A stretch of DNA of 64,000 nt from Tuctoria greenei. Lineage: Eukaryota; Streptophyta; Magnoliopsida; Poales; Poaceae. This document shows positions 12,406 through 23,399 of this stretch, piece by piece. The notes under the pieces are model-generated. The model ran no database searches. It was not told the origin of the DNA and worked only from the letters and a program-made list of their open reading frames with translations. The stretch spans positions 266,549,560 through 266,613,559 of the forward strand of contig JAYESD010000001.1 in NCBI GenBank assembly GCA_036927565.1, in the 5' to 3' direction. Both the position numbers and the translations under genes were made by a program. How positions within the stretch are numbered: the stretch's first letter is position 1; every line of letters begins with the position of its first letter.

Positions 12406-12714
12406 CTCTCTGTGTTTTCTCTCATTTTTGGCTTCTCACTTGGGTTTTTACCTCAACCACCACTTTGAGCCCTCTCTTATGATCTCATTGCACATGATAC
12501 AACCACCCTCACACATGATACATCTAGTATAAACTCAACACAATAGAAACCCTAATTTCTATGCTTAAGTCTTCAACGCCTATTTCAACCTTTTCCTTTT
12601 TGAGGGACTTTATCTCATTTCAGTCATCACACCTGTACTTAAGATCAAATCAGCTTATTGGTATCTTAATTGTCAACATGAATCATCCAAAACCCACGAG
12701 GATGCCTAGATGCA

Positions 12715-15165
12715 CTTTGATTGGCTACCTTGGTGTCACCTAGAATCTTCTGGGACATTGCGTCCATGGCCTTCGCGAAGAGGTGCCTCAGCTCCAGCTC
12801 CTCACTCTCCTTGTGGTACTTCACCCTTGCCTTGGCGATCCTGGACCTCAGAAGGTCCTCCCAGGCTTGTAGGTGCTCGCCCTCAGCACGCAACTTCTCC
12901 CACTTTGCGATGAGAGCCCCCTGTGCCCGGCGGAGGTTGGATTGCACCAGGTTGATGCTGGACTGCACCGGTCCATGATGTCGAAGAGGCGCTCTATCTG
13001 CGCCGAAGTTATGGAAGGTCACTCGGTGATCATCTCGGGGACCTCTTACTCCCGCGGCGGTGAAGACGAGACCACCAATATCGAGGACCTCGTCCCCGGG
13101 GACTGAGCGGGAGTTGTGGAGCAACCCGAAATGGCAGAGCCACCGTCGCCCAAGAAGCCACCCCACGGATCAGCAACCGCGAAGGCCAGGCCTTTAGCCC
13201 GCTGAGACGACTCCGAGATTGCCTTTGGCGCGACGGTCGGAGGTGCCTCCGGCACGGCAGCCGGAGATGCTTCACTACCCACGCGAGGTACGGACACCAG
13301 AGCAGCTCTCTCTTGTACAGGATTGGTGGTCTGCTCTGCCGGTACAGTCGTAGCCTCCTGGGCCGATTCGCAACGCTCCGAGACACTACCCCCGTCGGTA
13401 GAGGCATCAAAACAGCTGACATAGACATGCAGGTCAAAATCAAAATCTGCCCAATCTAGAAGAACATGCAAGATAATGAAACAAGCATTGGTAAGAATGC
13501 CTTACCGACGCCCCCGAAAGCTCCAGCAGGCCTCGACCTTCGGCAGCCCTAAGGCTTCGGGTTCCGTCGATAGCGTGGCAGGAGTGGTCGCTCCGGCCGG
13601 AACTCCACTTGAACCACTGATGATTCTGTCACCCTGCATCGTTGTATCTCCACCGACTCCAACAGTGCCACTCCCAGAGCCTCCTCCCGAGCTGCCGCCA
13701 ACTTTGGCCCGAGGCCTCTTGGCCTAAGGCTCCGTAGGTGTAGCGCTCTCGGAGCCCTCTGTGGCGCCTTGGACTGCACTGGCGGCGGAGATGCTGGATG
13801 GTATGCCGGTCGTAGATGATGGCGGAACCGCCGCTTGACGGACGGGGCCTCCCCCCAAAGAACCGTGACACCTGATGCTGAGGAGGGGCGCGCGGGTGGA
13901 CGTTGACTTAGAGCGAGGACTACCAGCGGTGGTGCCTTCGACGACGATAGAGGGCATTTCTCCTTCGCAACCTCGATCACCGGTGACTTCCCCTTCCTTA
14001 CGTCGGGGACCGACGCTTTCCCCTTCCCTGTGTCGGGGACCGACACCTTGCCTTTCCCTCCGTCGGAGGGCACATCCACCCTTGACGCCTCAGAGCCTAG
14101 GGCAGGTGTAGACTCCTATGGTGGGTCGACGATGGCCAATCCACGGTCCACATCGCCAACCTGCCGCAGCGCAAGACCGAGCGCGTCTAGGTTCGGCATC
14201 TCCCTCAGGATCTTCATCCGAAGGTTCTGATTTGAGCAAAGCGGCGGATAGGACGTCGAAAGGTTGAAGACGTCGGAAGTCAGCGGGCCGTCACACGCCT
14301 TGGTCATTACGTCGAGCATCTCTTGCGGGGTCATCTCTGTGTCACGACCCCGCACCATCTGGGTGTCGTCATGTGGCCCGAAGTAAAGCCATGCAGGGCA
14401 GCTACAATGCTGGAGGGGGGCCAGGCATCAACGCACGAAGTCCACCATCACCATCAGCTCTGACAAACCATGATCTGCCAAGAATCGGATCCTCTCCATC
14501 GCCGGGGTGTACGCTTGCTCTAGCTCCAGGCACTCCTCCCAAGTCTTCTTCTTGAGTACCGGCCAATCGATGGGCAGGACCAAGCGATCGTGGGCATCGA
14601 CCTGTACGATCACCCAGTCGCTCCTCCAGTCGGCCCACTTCGTTGTGGAGAGCGGGGTGATGTACTTGAAGGGTTTGTTGGCCCGATGCTAGAAGTAGTA
14701 GCTGTTGAGGAAGCCTGTCTTGCTCTTCTTCCTGGTCCGCCTCAGCACGAAGAACTGCCGGAACACCGACACGGACGGGTACACCCCGACAAACATCTCG
14801 CCAAAGTGTGAGAACATTGCCGCCACCACCAGAGAGTTTGGCGACAAGTGGTGAAGCTGGAGCCCGAGGACCTCTAGGAGCATCACCAGGAAGGAGGAAA
14901 TAGGAGGAACGAACCCGGAGTACGCATACGCCTTGAAGAAGACGATATCCTTCTCCCCCAACTCCAGAGGAAGGGAGTCGGGACGGATTAGATCCCACCG
15001 CTCCTCGTCCTCCCAGCTGAATAGCCGCCTCAAGAGTGCTACATCCTCTATGCGGGAAGGAGGCAAGGCTGAGTCTATTGGAACAGGAGTCGAGTACCTC
15101 GAAGGTGGGGAGAGAGTGGGTGCTCAAGGAGTAAGATGAAGGCTTGAACGTTGGGGTGTGCATAA
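12715..15165 (-). pseudogene. Tat antisense ORF, 'putative gypsy type transposon' domain (broken)
   Basis: Reads opposite to the retrotransposon genes. The N-terminal domain (about 15066-14430) contains FFKAYAYSGFVPPISSFLVM, HFGEMFVGVYPSVSVF and KWADWRSDWVIVQVDAHDRL, which I recognise as the grass domain annotated as 'putative gypsy type transposon' (PF04195-type). It is followed by low-complexity Pro/Ser/Lys segments (about 14080-13550) and a C-terminal helical region (12920-12720, NLRRAQGALIAKWEKLRAEG). Stops and frame shifts divide it, and the Sirevirus removes the end. The function of this ORF in Tat elements is unknown. Confidence 0.72.
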
Positions 15166-15601
15166 GGAGGAGCCACCTTTGCACACAAAGGTTTCCTTTT
15201 AACACCCTATTGGCGTTTGAACACACCGAGCAAATTGCTCGAGGCCGGAACCCGCTGCTCAACCCGTAGCATCCCTGACAACGGGGCCCAGGTCTCCTGT
15301 CAGAGAGATTGGCCCGAGGAGAATTAGACCCGAGAAGGCAACACGACGGTTCCCATAAAGGCGGGAGTGGAAGCAGCAGAAGCATAGCAGCCACATTGGG
15401 AACCATCGTAGTAAAGAAGTTGCAGCAAGCAAAGATCCCATCGCCACGAGCCCTCAACCAGAGAGGGACGCGTGGCCATGATGGCTGAGGCGCACACCAT
15501 TTCAGCCGATCAAGACAAAGTCAAAAGACAGTGCAGGAAAGCAGGGATAGGGCTCCATCCTCAGTCTCATCATCTCACCCCAGGGTGGACCCAGGGGCCA
15601 C

Positions 15602-16468
15602 TGTCCGCACCTGGCATACCGTGTACCCTCACGCACATGCTAAAGCCGCCTAGGTGCGCTGCCTGCAGCCAAGGCGGGGTTCAAGGGTGCCACGTGTCCA
15701 GAAGGCCCGGGCCCCTCTACCTTAGATACGGGGTCCGGAGTACCCACATGAACCTCAAGGAGGAGTCCAGCTCCCCCTCAAAGACGAGCTCCCAAGCTGC
15801 CACGTGCCCAGAAGGACAGGATCCCGCTCCCCCCATGGGAGAGGGCTCCGGAGCTGCCACGTGGCTCAAGACAACAGACAGGCCACCTCCCTGAAGAGGC
15901 AGGCTCTGGCTCTGCCACGGGTCCCACGGCCCTAGAACCCCCGCTCTACTCAGGAGCAGGCTCAGGGCTGCCACGTGGCCAGCGGGTCAGGACCCGGCCC
16001 CTCCAGAAGAGGTTAGCTCCCGAGCTTCCACGTACCCTGCAACTTGCCCTGGGCGTTGGGTTGCGGGAGTTAAGAGGGTGGTGCGTCTTGTCCAGATCAA
16101 ACATTGAAGACTCGCGTCTTCCCTAGGCGCGTGACGTGGTGCACGCCTGCTGTCAGGTACCACTACGCCCAATCGCATCATAGTGAAGGCGCGGTGGGCC
16201 TACCCCACTCCGCTAAGTGGGTAGCTTACGACGCCAGAGACAGATGGATGGGACATTCTCTGCCATCATCAACGACTACACATGGGACACTAGCGACAAG
16301 ACGGCGAGTCTTCAAGCCGTGGTCAGAGGAAGCTTATGCGAGAAGCTTTAGACCTTTAGCATAAGATCGCCCCGAGGACACCTGTGGGGCCTAGAACCCC
16401 ACTTGTAGGGCATCTGACCTTGTTTATAAAAGGACCAGACCACCATCGTTACAAGGGACAACCAATCA

Positions 16469-16500
<32 letters not shown>

Positions 16501-16525
16501 CAACAATACAACCTCATTGTGGAGC
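15602..16525 (+). repeat. Partial 3' LTR of older Tat element
   Basis: Starts TGTCCGCACC next to a purine tract and contains several degenerate repeats built around GCCACGTG(G/T)CC (15690-15990). It has a TATA box TTTATAAAAGGA at 16424-16435 and an alternating CA run at 16470-16501. The terminal CCGACA end found in other Tat LTRs here is missing because the LINE sequence begins. Confidence 0.72.
16470..16501. repeat. (CA)n microsatellite
   Basis: About 16 CA units, just downstream of the Tat LTR TATA box. The same LTR position in the reverse-oriented copy at 57708 carries a (GT)n run, so repeat growth here recurs in the family. Confidence 0.9.
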
Positions 16526-18613
16526 ATTTCACATGGTTGACCATGGTTTTATCCTGTTAGTAATGCGCAACATGGGTTTCCTAGAACAGTGGATAACTTG
16601 TATCTCAGATATCATTTCAACAATATCTTCAACAATATTACTCAATGGAGTCCTCGACAAAATCTTCCAATGTAAGAGAGGAGTGAGACAAGGTGATCCA
16701 CTCTCACCACTGCTCTTTGTACTAGCTGTCGAGATCTTGCAAGTTCTAATTAACCAGGCAACTAACAGGGGATTACTATCAATCCCTATCCGGCAACAGT
16801 CTACAAATTTCCCAATCGTCCAATATGCTGATGACACAATACTGGTAATGAAAGCTGAACAAAGAGAACTATTCTTTCTCAAAAATTTACTACATGCCCT
16901 GGGATTGGCGACATGACTAAAAGTTAACTGGAGAAAATCATGTATTATCCCTATCAATCTATCTGAGGAAGAAGCCACAATCATGGCAGGTACACTCGGT
17001 TGTACTATTGGTGCTTTTCCATTTACATATCTGGGCCTTCCGATGTGCTTGAAAAGACCAAAAGCTGAAGATTTCGCCTATCTGATAGCCAAAGTAAAGA
17101 GAAGGCTTACATCTTCTGCAACGTGGCTATCAATGAGAGGGAGAAGTACGTTGATTAACAGTATACTATCATCCATACCCACATATGCAATGTGCACCAT
17201 CAAGATGAAGGGCCAAGTCATAAAGATGATAGACAGATCAAGAAAAACTTGCCTATGGAGAGGGTAGGATATAAATGGAAAAAGAATGCTGCTGGTGGCA
17301 TGGGATAAAGTAACAGCTCCACTTGACAAAGGAGGCCTCGGGATCAAGTGCCTAAAAACAATGAACAAATCTCTTATTGGCAAATTCATATTCAAGATAT
17401 ACAACAAACATGACATTTCATAGGTACAACTGATTCTAAGTAAGTACTGTAGCAAGGGCAGGTGACCCCATTGCACAAAAGGAAAATGATCGTTTTGGTG
17501 GCGTGATGTGATAAGCCTATGAGATTACATAAGGCCTCATCTGAAAGTCCGAATTGGAAAAGTGGATACCATGCTACTATAGCAAGACGAATGGGAAGAC
17601 CACCAATTGAAAAATTATTATTCCAGGCTATACTCCTTCGCAAGGAAACTCAACATTTCCATAGCTCAGTTCAGTACTCAGCCAAACATTATCACACACT
17701 TCTTCAGCCAACAGTCAGAGCAAGCACATATTGAGATCGATAACCTCAAGGATCTCATGGATTCAATACTCAACAGGGTACAAGAAAGAGACATATGGTT
17801 GACTTCCAACAACAGGCAAACCTATACATCCAAACGGGTTTATACATTCCACTTTAGAGTACTCAATCCTCCGCTGCCCTTTCTTCGGATTTGGAGCTCA
17901 AAATTGGTGAGGAAAATTAAAATTTTCACTTGGTTGATGTTCAAAGATAGACTCAATTCAAGAAACCTATTAAAGAGAAAGAATCTGCACATCGAAGGGA
18001 AGGACTATTGTTGTGTGTTATGTCCTCTAAATGTTGAAGAATTCACATATCACCTGTTCTTCACTTGTCCTTTTAGTGCCACTTGCTGGAATGTTCTAGG
18101 CATCCAATGGGATCACAACTTGCAATTCTTCTACACTATAGCAAAAACAAAACCGAACTGGCACAGATCTGAATTCATGGAGGTGTTTGGTATCGCCTCA
18201 TAGGAAATATGGAAGCTCAGAAATGCAAAGATTTTCAGAAATGAAATTCCCTCCTTCCTTAGCTGGAAGGAGAATATTTTAGCTTCCATTAATACACACA
18301 GTTGTAGACTCAAGGAGCAGGACAAAGTGCCCATCCTAGATTGGGCTCTGAACTTATAACATTTTCTACTTCGATTCCTACTTTAGGCTATCACCAACAG
18401 GAGATGCAAACCCAAATTTGCTTAACAAAATCTAATTGTGGCATCTCTAAAAAATCAAATATGATTCCTTTTTTACCTTCCTTGTTGGAGATAGCCTTAA
18501 AAATCTAATCTGGTCCACTTGGTGGCCTTTTTTATTGCTTGTAATACTTTTTTCTGCTACTAATAAAAGCATTGTAGGGGCTTCCCTTACAGTTTTCGTT
18601 CAAATAAAAAAAA
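16526..18613 (+). pseudogene. L1-type LINE, 5'-truncated reverse transcriptase
   Basis: A single frame holds the RT palm and thumb: RQGDPLSPLLFVLAVEIL at about 16685, the catalytic YADD at about 16826-16837, FTYLGLPM at about 17022, and RGRSTLINSILSSIP at about 17136. A zf-RVT region CCVLCPLNVEEFTYHLFFTC follows at about 18009-18070. In-frame stops occur at 16914, 17265 and several sites at 17420-17580. The 3' end has AATAAAAGC and a GTTCAAATAAAAAAAA tail (about 18560-18610). The endonuclease and ORF1 are absent, as in typical 5' truncation. Edges are approximate and I could not find a convincing target duplication. Confidence 0.85.
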
Positions 18614-18624
18614 CATGTTTGCCT

Positions 18625-18893
18625 CCTCGGCAAACACCTCACAAGTATTGACCTCAAAGTTGTTTAGTCTATGACCTGTAATGTAATCTCTTACTATAAA
18701 TTAATATTAACATATCTCAAACACCTCACAATTATTAACCTCAAAGCTGAATTAATATTAATACATCTCAAACACCTCACAAATATTGACCTCAAAGCTG
18801 CTTGGTCTATGACTTGTAATGTAATTTCTTACTATAAATTAATATTAATATATCACTGTACGGGTTTTCCCCGCAGTTTCTGTTCAAAAAAAT
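18625..18893. repeat. Degenerate tandem repeats and second LINE-like tail
   Basis: Units of the type CTCAAACACCTCACAA(G/T)TATTGACCTCAAAG recur at about 18633, 18715 and 18767, with a longer block (TCTATGACYTGTAATGTAAT...) twice. The stretch ends with GTTTTCCCCGCAGTTTCTGTTCAAAAAAATAA (18863-18894 region), which resembles the LINE 3' tail at 18575-18610. It may be the tail of a second, very short LINE copy. Confidence 0.65.
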
Positions 18894-19078
18894 AACCAAA
18901 GGCAGAATAAATTAGTACGAGTAGCATAGAAAAACGGGCCAAAATTTCAGGAGCGAACAAAATTTAGAAACTGAGAAAGAAAGCTAAAGTGTGTTCAAAG
19001 TCACCACATATTTTATGGGTCAAACTGAATCTCATCAAGATTGATCAAGAAAATGTGTGTGGCTACGAAAACCATATA
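18894..19078. other. Intergenic, nothing recognised
   Basis: AT-rich sequence between LINE-derived repeats and the Stowaway MITE. I see no gene or repeat structure. Confidence 0.6.
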
Positions 19079-19155
19079 CTCTCTCTGTTTCTTTCTATTT
19101 GGTGCCGGTTAGTTTATTTTTAAACTAACCGGTGATAAATAAAAAACGGAGAGAG
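19079..19155. mobile_element. Stowaway-type MITE (77 bp)
   Basis: A near-perfect hairpin starting CTCTCTCTGTTTC and ending AAAACGGAGAGAG, flanked by TA on both sides (19077-19078 and 19156-19157). This is the Tc1/mariner-type signature of Stowaway. An inner GTTAGTTTATTTTTAAACTAAC forms the loop stem. It is shorter than most Stowaway copies. Confidence 0.85.
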
Positions 19156-19795
19156 TACATGATTTTCTCGTCACGACCCTGTAACCAAAAGTCAGGGAGA
19201 GCATTCATCTCCTGATACAAGCTCTAACTGCCATTTTCCAGTGACAGTAAATTTCGAGGGGAAAGAACTACAAATAAATTATCAACTAATCTGCGTATAA
19301 ACAAGGCGCCATATATATGACAAGGTGGCCTAATAAAGCACGCACCAATTGCTGTTGCAGAATAAGGGATGGCTTACAAGTGTGCAAGTTACAACAACAA
19401 TACATTAGGTTAAACTATATTCAGAAAAAAAAACATAAGAATTCGAAGTGAGTGTCCCTCCTGTTTACAGAATAGTTGATTTACAGACTTGCAGCCCTTT
19501 ACCAACCAATTCAGTGAACCATATAAATGTCTTTCTTGACGTACTATTCCAAACTTCAACTTTATAACATGAACCGTGCACATACAAAGGAACGAACATA
19601 TGTGTCATGCATAGGCGAGAACCAAGTCATACATTAACATTATAAGAATCCTAAACCTCACTGAAGTGTCAGTATGACAAAATTGACTTCTGTTTACAGA
19701 AGAAATCAAGCAGTCTCTCGAGCTATTATCTACAGTGAATGTCATCGCACGGGATCCCACTCTAGTCATGTCATTCTGAAGTGCAACGCTAGATG
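19156..19795 (-). other. Probable 3' UTR and downstream flank of apyrase gene
   Basis: No ORF or repeat is seen. It directly follows the apyrase stop codon in gene orientation; where the transcript ends cannot be read from sequence alone. Confidence 0.45.
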
Positions 19796-22398
19796 CTACA
19801 CCTTTGGAACATGAATATCAGCCAGTGTAGAAATGAGATCTTCTCTTGATTGGGACCTCCGGCTTTGAAGTGTGGTCTGACCTCGGCTAGGGTTCCTCAC
19901 TCCACTAGAAAACTGCATCTGACCTAAGCTCCCAACAGAATAGCTATGATAGGCACCCAAGGATTGTCTCGAGGACTCGATAAGCTGAACACTGCCGCCT
20001 CCTAGCCCATGGCTCATACTGAACGGATGAGGGTCTGAACCGGCAACAGTAGGGCTCAGTGGTGTCTTTGTTCTTTCGCCTGTGAAATGCAAGGCAAAAA
20101 TAAGAAAAAACAAAAGTTTAATCATGTAGGCTGAGCGATGGTTAAAAAGTGAGATCCAAACAGGGTTCAAGCAGAACTTTGCGAGATAGCTCAAATTTAT
20201 GTGATGAAATATATGCCAAGGTAGCATTACAGTGGTTCTGTCCAAAATGGCATGTTCATAACAATTGTTACGTGCCTATGTTGAATGCATATTGCATCAT
20301 GCAAGTTCCACACCGTGCAAATTCTTACAAGGTTAGCATATTTGAAACAATCAAACAATATAACAAACAATGGCAACACTTGGATTTGCTTTCCTAATTA
20401 AGCAGGGTAAGAGCACTTTATATCTTAAAAAAGGCATACAACAGCCAAATCAGGGATAAATGATTCAAGTACTATAGTCTTCATAATGTAGAGAGTGTAG
20501 AGTAGATTTATTCTTGAACAGGAAAACCATGTAGACTGCATAAAAGAAAACTTTGTGTGGTGCATACCTGAATTAATGGAACTCCATAACTTAAATCTCA
20601 AAGGCGACCCCATACCAAGCATAGAACTACCTCCAGTGTTCTGCCTAAAAAGTGGTAGATAAGACTTGCGGAATGATCTTGGGATTGAATTGCTCACGCA
20701 TAGTATGGCACATATGACTAACACAATCGAAATCAGAAACAATATAATAAGAATATTTGGGTTTATCTCCCGGCTCAGTATTCGGTATCCTTGAATATCA
20801 ATTCGTGTAGATAATGCCTGACCAGCCTCCAACAAAGCAACCCCAAGAGTCCAAGTTATACTACCAGAGCCAATTATAACCTGGTTATCTTTAATCTGCA
20901 ACCCCTCTCTCAGAAGTGACGCAATATAAGGAGCCCTGAAGCAATACTGCTCTATAAAGGGCTGTGGAGGAACACTACTCTTTGCAACTTTCCATGGCTT
21001 TTCACAAAATTCCTGACCACTTTTTAGAACATCAATGAGACTGGCATCAGCAGTCAAATTGAAAAATTTAAAAACCACAAAGAAGCCAGACATAGCATAA
21101 AACTGCCCATGTGGTTGGGGAAAGTTAGAAGCAAGAGCACAAGGATGAAGGTTACAGTCAAGTCCAGGACTTGCACTGGACCACTCTGATAGATTAACTG
21201 TAATTTTTGCAAGAGCACTACACTCGTTCCACTGAGGTGCCCCGACCAGTTCAACAGCTGTTCCCTGCTTTCCGTTGGCACTTGTCTTCTCTACAACACT
21301 GGGACTTCCATCTTGTTTCACTGGGTGACAATAAGAACAAACATAGTCTTTTTTGTACCCAGTTTGTAGACAAGGATGCTTTACCTGAACTTTTCCATCA
21401 TTAGCTGCTGGTCCCAAACTCTTCACCAGATGTGCTACAGATTTGTCAAACGCATCATTTAATCCATATCCAGTAAGAGAATATGCACTAAGTTGATGAC
21501 TGACTGAACCGATCTTCAGACTAATGCTTGTCTCATCCTGCACGGATTTATCAGTCTCAAATGTCACCTGTAACGATGATCCACCTAGATCTAGTGAACC
21601 ATACGTCATTTTAGGTGATGAACTGCCCAGCATGTTCATGTGATGGTTAAGAGCTATCCACCCATAGTAAGCTTCTTCCATGCCACTGATGATTTTCACT
21701 CTGTCTCTACTGCACAAAAACGAGGAATTCTCCAGAACATCCCATGCCTTATCCAGGAGCCACTCTGAGTCTGCATTAGGTAGCTTGCGGACACCAGCTG
21801 TAGCATATAGAAAAACTGGAGTGTGTTTGTGTGCATGTCTAGGGATCTGCCTCTCAGCCATTTGAAGGAGCGGCTCTATTGCCTTCTTTAATCCGGGTTC
21901 ATTGTGAACAAGCTTGCTCAATCCAGGTTCGGTCTCCATTCGCTGATATGCTCGCCCAATTAATTTTCCAGACTTTTTCTTAGGAGCATTCCCTAGAGGT
22001 TTCAAAACAATAGGAAGTCTGTTTGCATCATTATGATTAATGTGCCATTCGTAGACGTACACTCTTGTGCCGGTGCTGCCACAATCAAGAATCACATAGT
22101 ATTCAGAGCTCCCCTCTGAGAGAAACACATGGAAATATCTCCAAGAGACATATGCAAGGAACACAAATAAGATCAGTGCAATACTGCAACCCACTGCTCG
22201 CATGCATTTCTTCCGATTTGTCGGTGATGACGGGGGTGTTCTCTCTTTTGAAAAGCTCGCTAAAGGACCATCTCTTTGAAGTGTGCGGACAGGTTTCGCA
22301 CGCCCAAAGCTGAAATCACTGCCAACGCTGGAACGCCTATCCGAAGCATCAATTCTAGTGAACGTTGGCAAATCTTGGAGCGAAGATGAAAGGCGCAT
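19796..22398 (-). CDS. Apyrase (NTPDase), apyrase 7-like, two coding exons
   Basis: A GDA1/CD39-family nucleoside triphosphate diphosphohydrolase. CDS is complement(join(19796..20079, 20568..22398)), 704 aa. The intron has GTATGCAC/TTTCACAG borders and joins in phase. The N-terminal cytosolic tail is Ser-rich, followed by a membrane segment (about residues 66-85). Apyrase conserved regions are ACR1 DCGSTGTR (about 105-112), ACR2 FLYATAGVR, ACR3 SGMEEAYYGW, ACR4 SLDLGGSSLQVTFE and ACR5 GQFYAMSGFFVVF. A second membrane segment is at about 547-570, then a Ser/Arg-rich cytosolic tail from exon 2. Two membrane anchors and the long tail match plant apyrase 7 rather than short apyrases. Known family role: it removes phosphates from luminal or extracellular NTP/NDP, and relatives act in pollen wall or Golgi functions. 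No break is seen, so it is probably active. Confidence 0.95.
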
Positions 22399-23399
22399 AG
22401 TTGCCAGTTCCGTTGCAAGGGCAGCAGTTGCTACAAACCCTCACCGGACAGGGGCAAGAATCTGCGCAAATCTCGGCAAGTCGAATTCAAAATAGACAGC
22501 ATAATTAGGTGTGGAGTAACCAAGACAACAGCACACAGCCTCTGTCTGCATCAAAATTACAAAAGTTGGCACATAATCCTGACATTGTAACATCAAATAA
22601 ACTAAACAAAAATTCAAAAGGCCCTGCAACGCTGAAAAGCGGAATAGTGGTTTTGTATGCAATTGACACAAAAGATAAGTTTCCAGCTGCGCATGCCATA
22701 ATAATTGAAAACCACTAAAAGACCAAAGTCTAAAATATTGGAGTAATGTCCCTAAAAGAATGGTGCTACGAATCCAATCCAAAGACAACATCAGCGTCTC
22801 TGAATAACCTCGTCCGCCGTGCAAGACCAGGATCCGATAACCCTTATCCTAGCTTTCCAGGTCTACATGTCAATCACAGCTCGAAAACTCGCGGGCGGTT
22901 AATCGCAAAATCTCCTCCTCCCCCCGCTGACGACCCCATGATCACAGTGAGGCGGCAGACCAACTGATCTGGTCGTCAAAACACAGGTAACCCGCCGCGG
23001 TAAGATCTAGCCGCACGCCCCAAGTCACATCCCCCGGAAAACAAACAAGCAGCAAGCAACCCGCAGCCCGATCGGATCTGACGCGGGCACGAGTGGACCG
23101 AAGACGAGTTTCGTGACTCACCCGTGGCCGCCTGCGATCGCCGGCGACGGATGGGGGCAAAGGGCAGATGTAGAGAGGAAGGTGGAGAGGCTGCCGAGCC
23201 GGCGGGCGGGCGGCGGCGAAGCGGGGCGTAGGCGGTGAGGTACAGGCGCCGCAAAGGAAGGCAAGGTGGGACGAGGAGCGCCTGCCCTGCTTGCGCAACA
23301 GCGCTGCGTCGGTCGGAAGTGCGTGGGCCCTGGGGTAACGAGACGAGACGGGGGGCGTGGCTGTGGCTGACTCGCTTGTCAGACTTCCCGTAGTTGCAG
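22399..23399 (-). promoter_or_regulatory. 5' leader intron and promoter region of the apyrase gene
   Basis: On the minus strand a donor GGGTGAGTCACG lies near 23123 and an acceptor TTTGCGCAG at about 22462. I infer a leader exon (roughly 23123-23270, GC-rich, CGCC-rich), an intron of about 660 bp and a second leader segment at 22461-22399 before the ATG. The GC-rich start is typical of grass genes. The MULE-type foldback begins at 23400, very close to the presumed transcription start. No clear TATA is seen. Confidence 0.5.

Larger units (their letters stand above)
7070..12714 (-). mobile_element. Sirevirus-type Ty1/copia element (5' LTR to integrase)
   Basis: On the minus strand: 5' LTR 12714-11070, primer-binding site, a long gag with coiled coil, protease, integrase, and then the start of the linker to RT. 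The frame is interrupted by the Tekay-like element at 7069/7070, so RT, RNase H and the 3' LTR must lie left of the window. The large gag and the CTAGAGGGGGG motif at the LTR end are typical of the SIRE/Maximus group. The right LTR edge at 12714 (plus ...GATGCA) is approximate and abuts codons of the Tat antisense ORF. Confidence 0.87.
11070..12714 (-). repeat. Sirevirus 5' LTR
   Basis: About 1.65 kb. Its inner end carries the CACCTAGAGGGGGGTGAATAG motif typical of SIRE-type LTRs. The TATA box is at 11825-11834 (minus strand CCTATAAAAA). A cluster of CGGACTAGTCCG palindromes at about 11875-12405 lies just upstream of it, with two scattered copies near 11150-11180 in R/U5. The outer edge is estimated from where Tat coding sequence resumes. 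Confidence 0.8.
12715..16525 (+). mobile_element. Tat-lineage Ty3 element, 3' fragment (antisense ORF plus 3' LTR)
   Basis: The organisation matches the right end of the complete Tat element at 42183-55107: an antisense ORF, a purine-rich tract (CAGGGTGGACCCAGGGGCCA, 15581-15600), and an LTR beginning TGTCCGCACCTGGC at 15602. The left side is cut by Sirevirus insertion. The right side of the LTR is lost at the LINE, shortly after the (CA)n run. Sequence similarity to the 42183 copy is only partial, so this is an older or different Tat subfamily. Confidence 0.8.

Noticed and set aside
14402..15457. 351-aa minus-strand frame as one protein
   Set aside because: It is a frame shifted relative to the conserved antisense-ORF blocks at 14430-15066, whose motifs lie in other frames.
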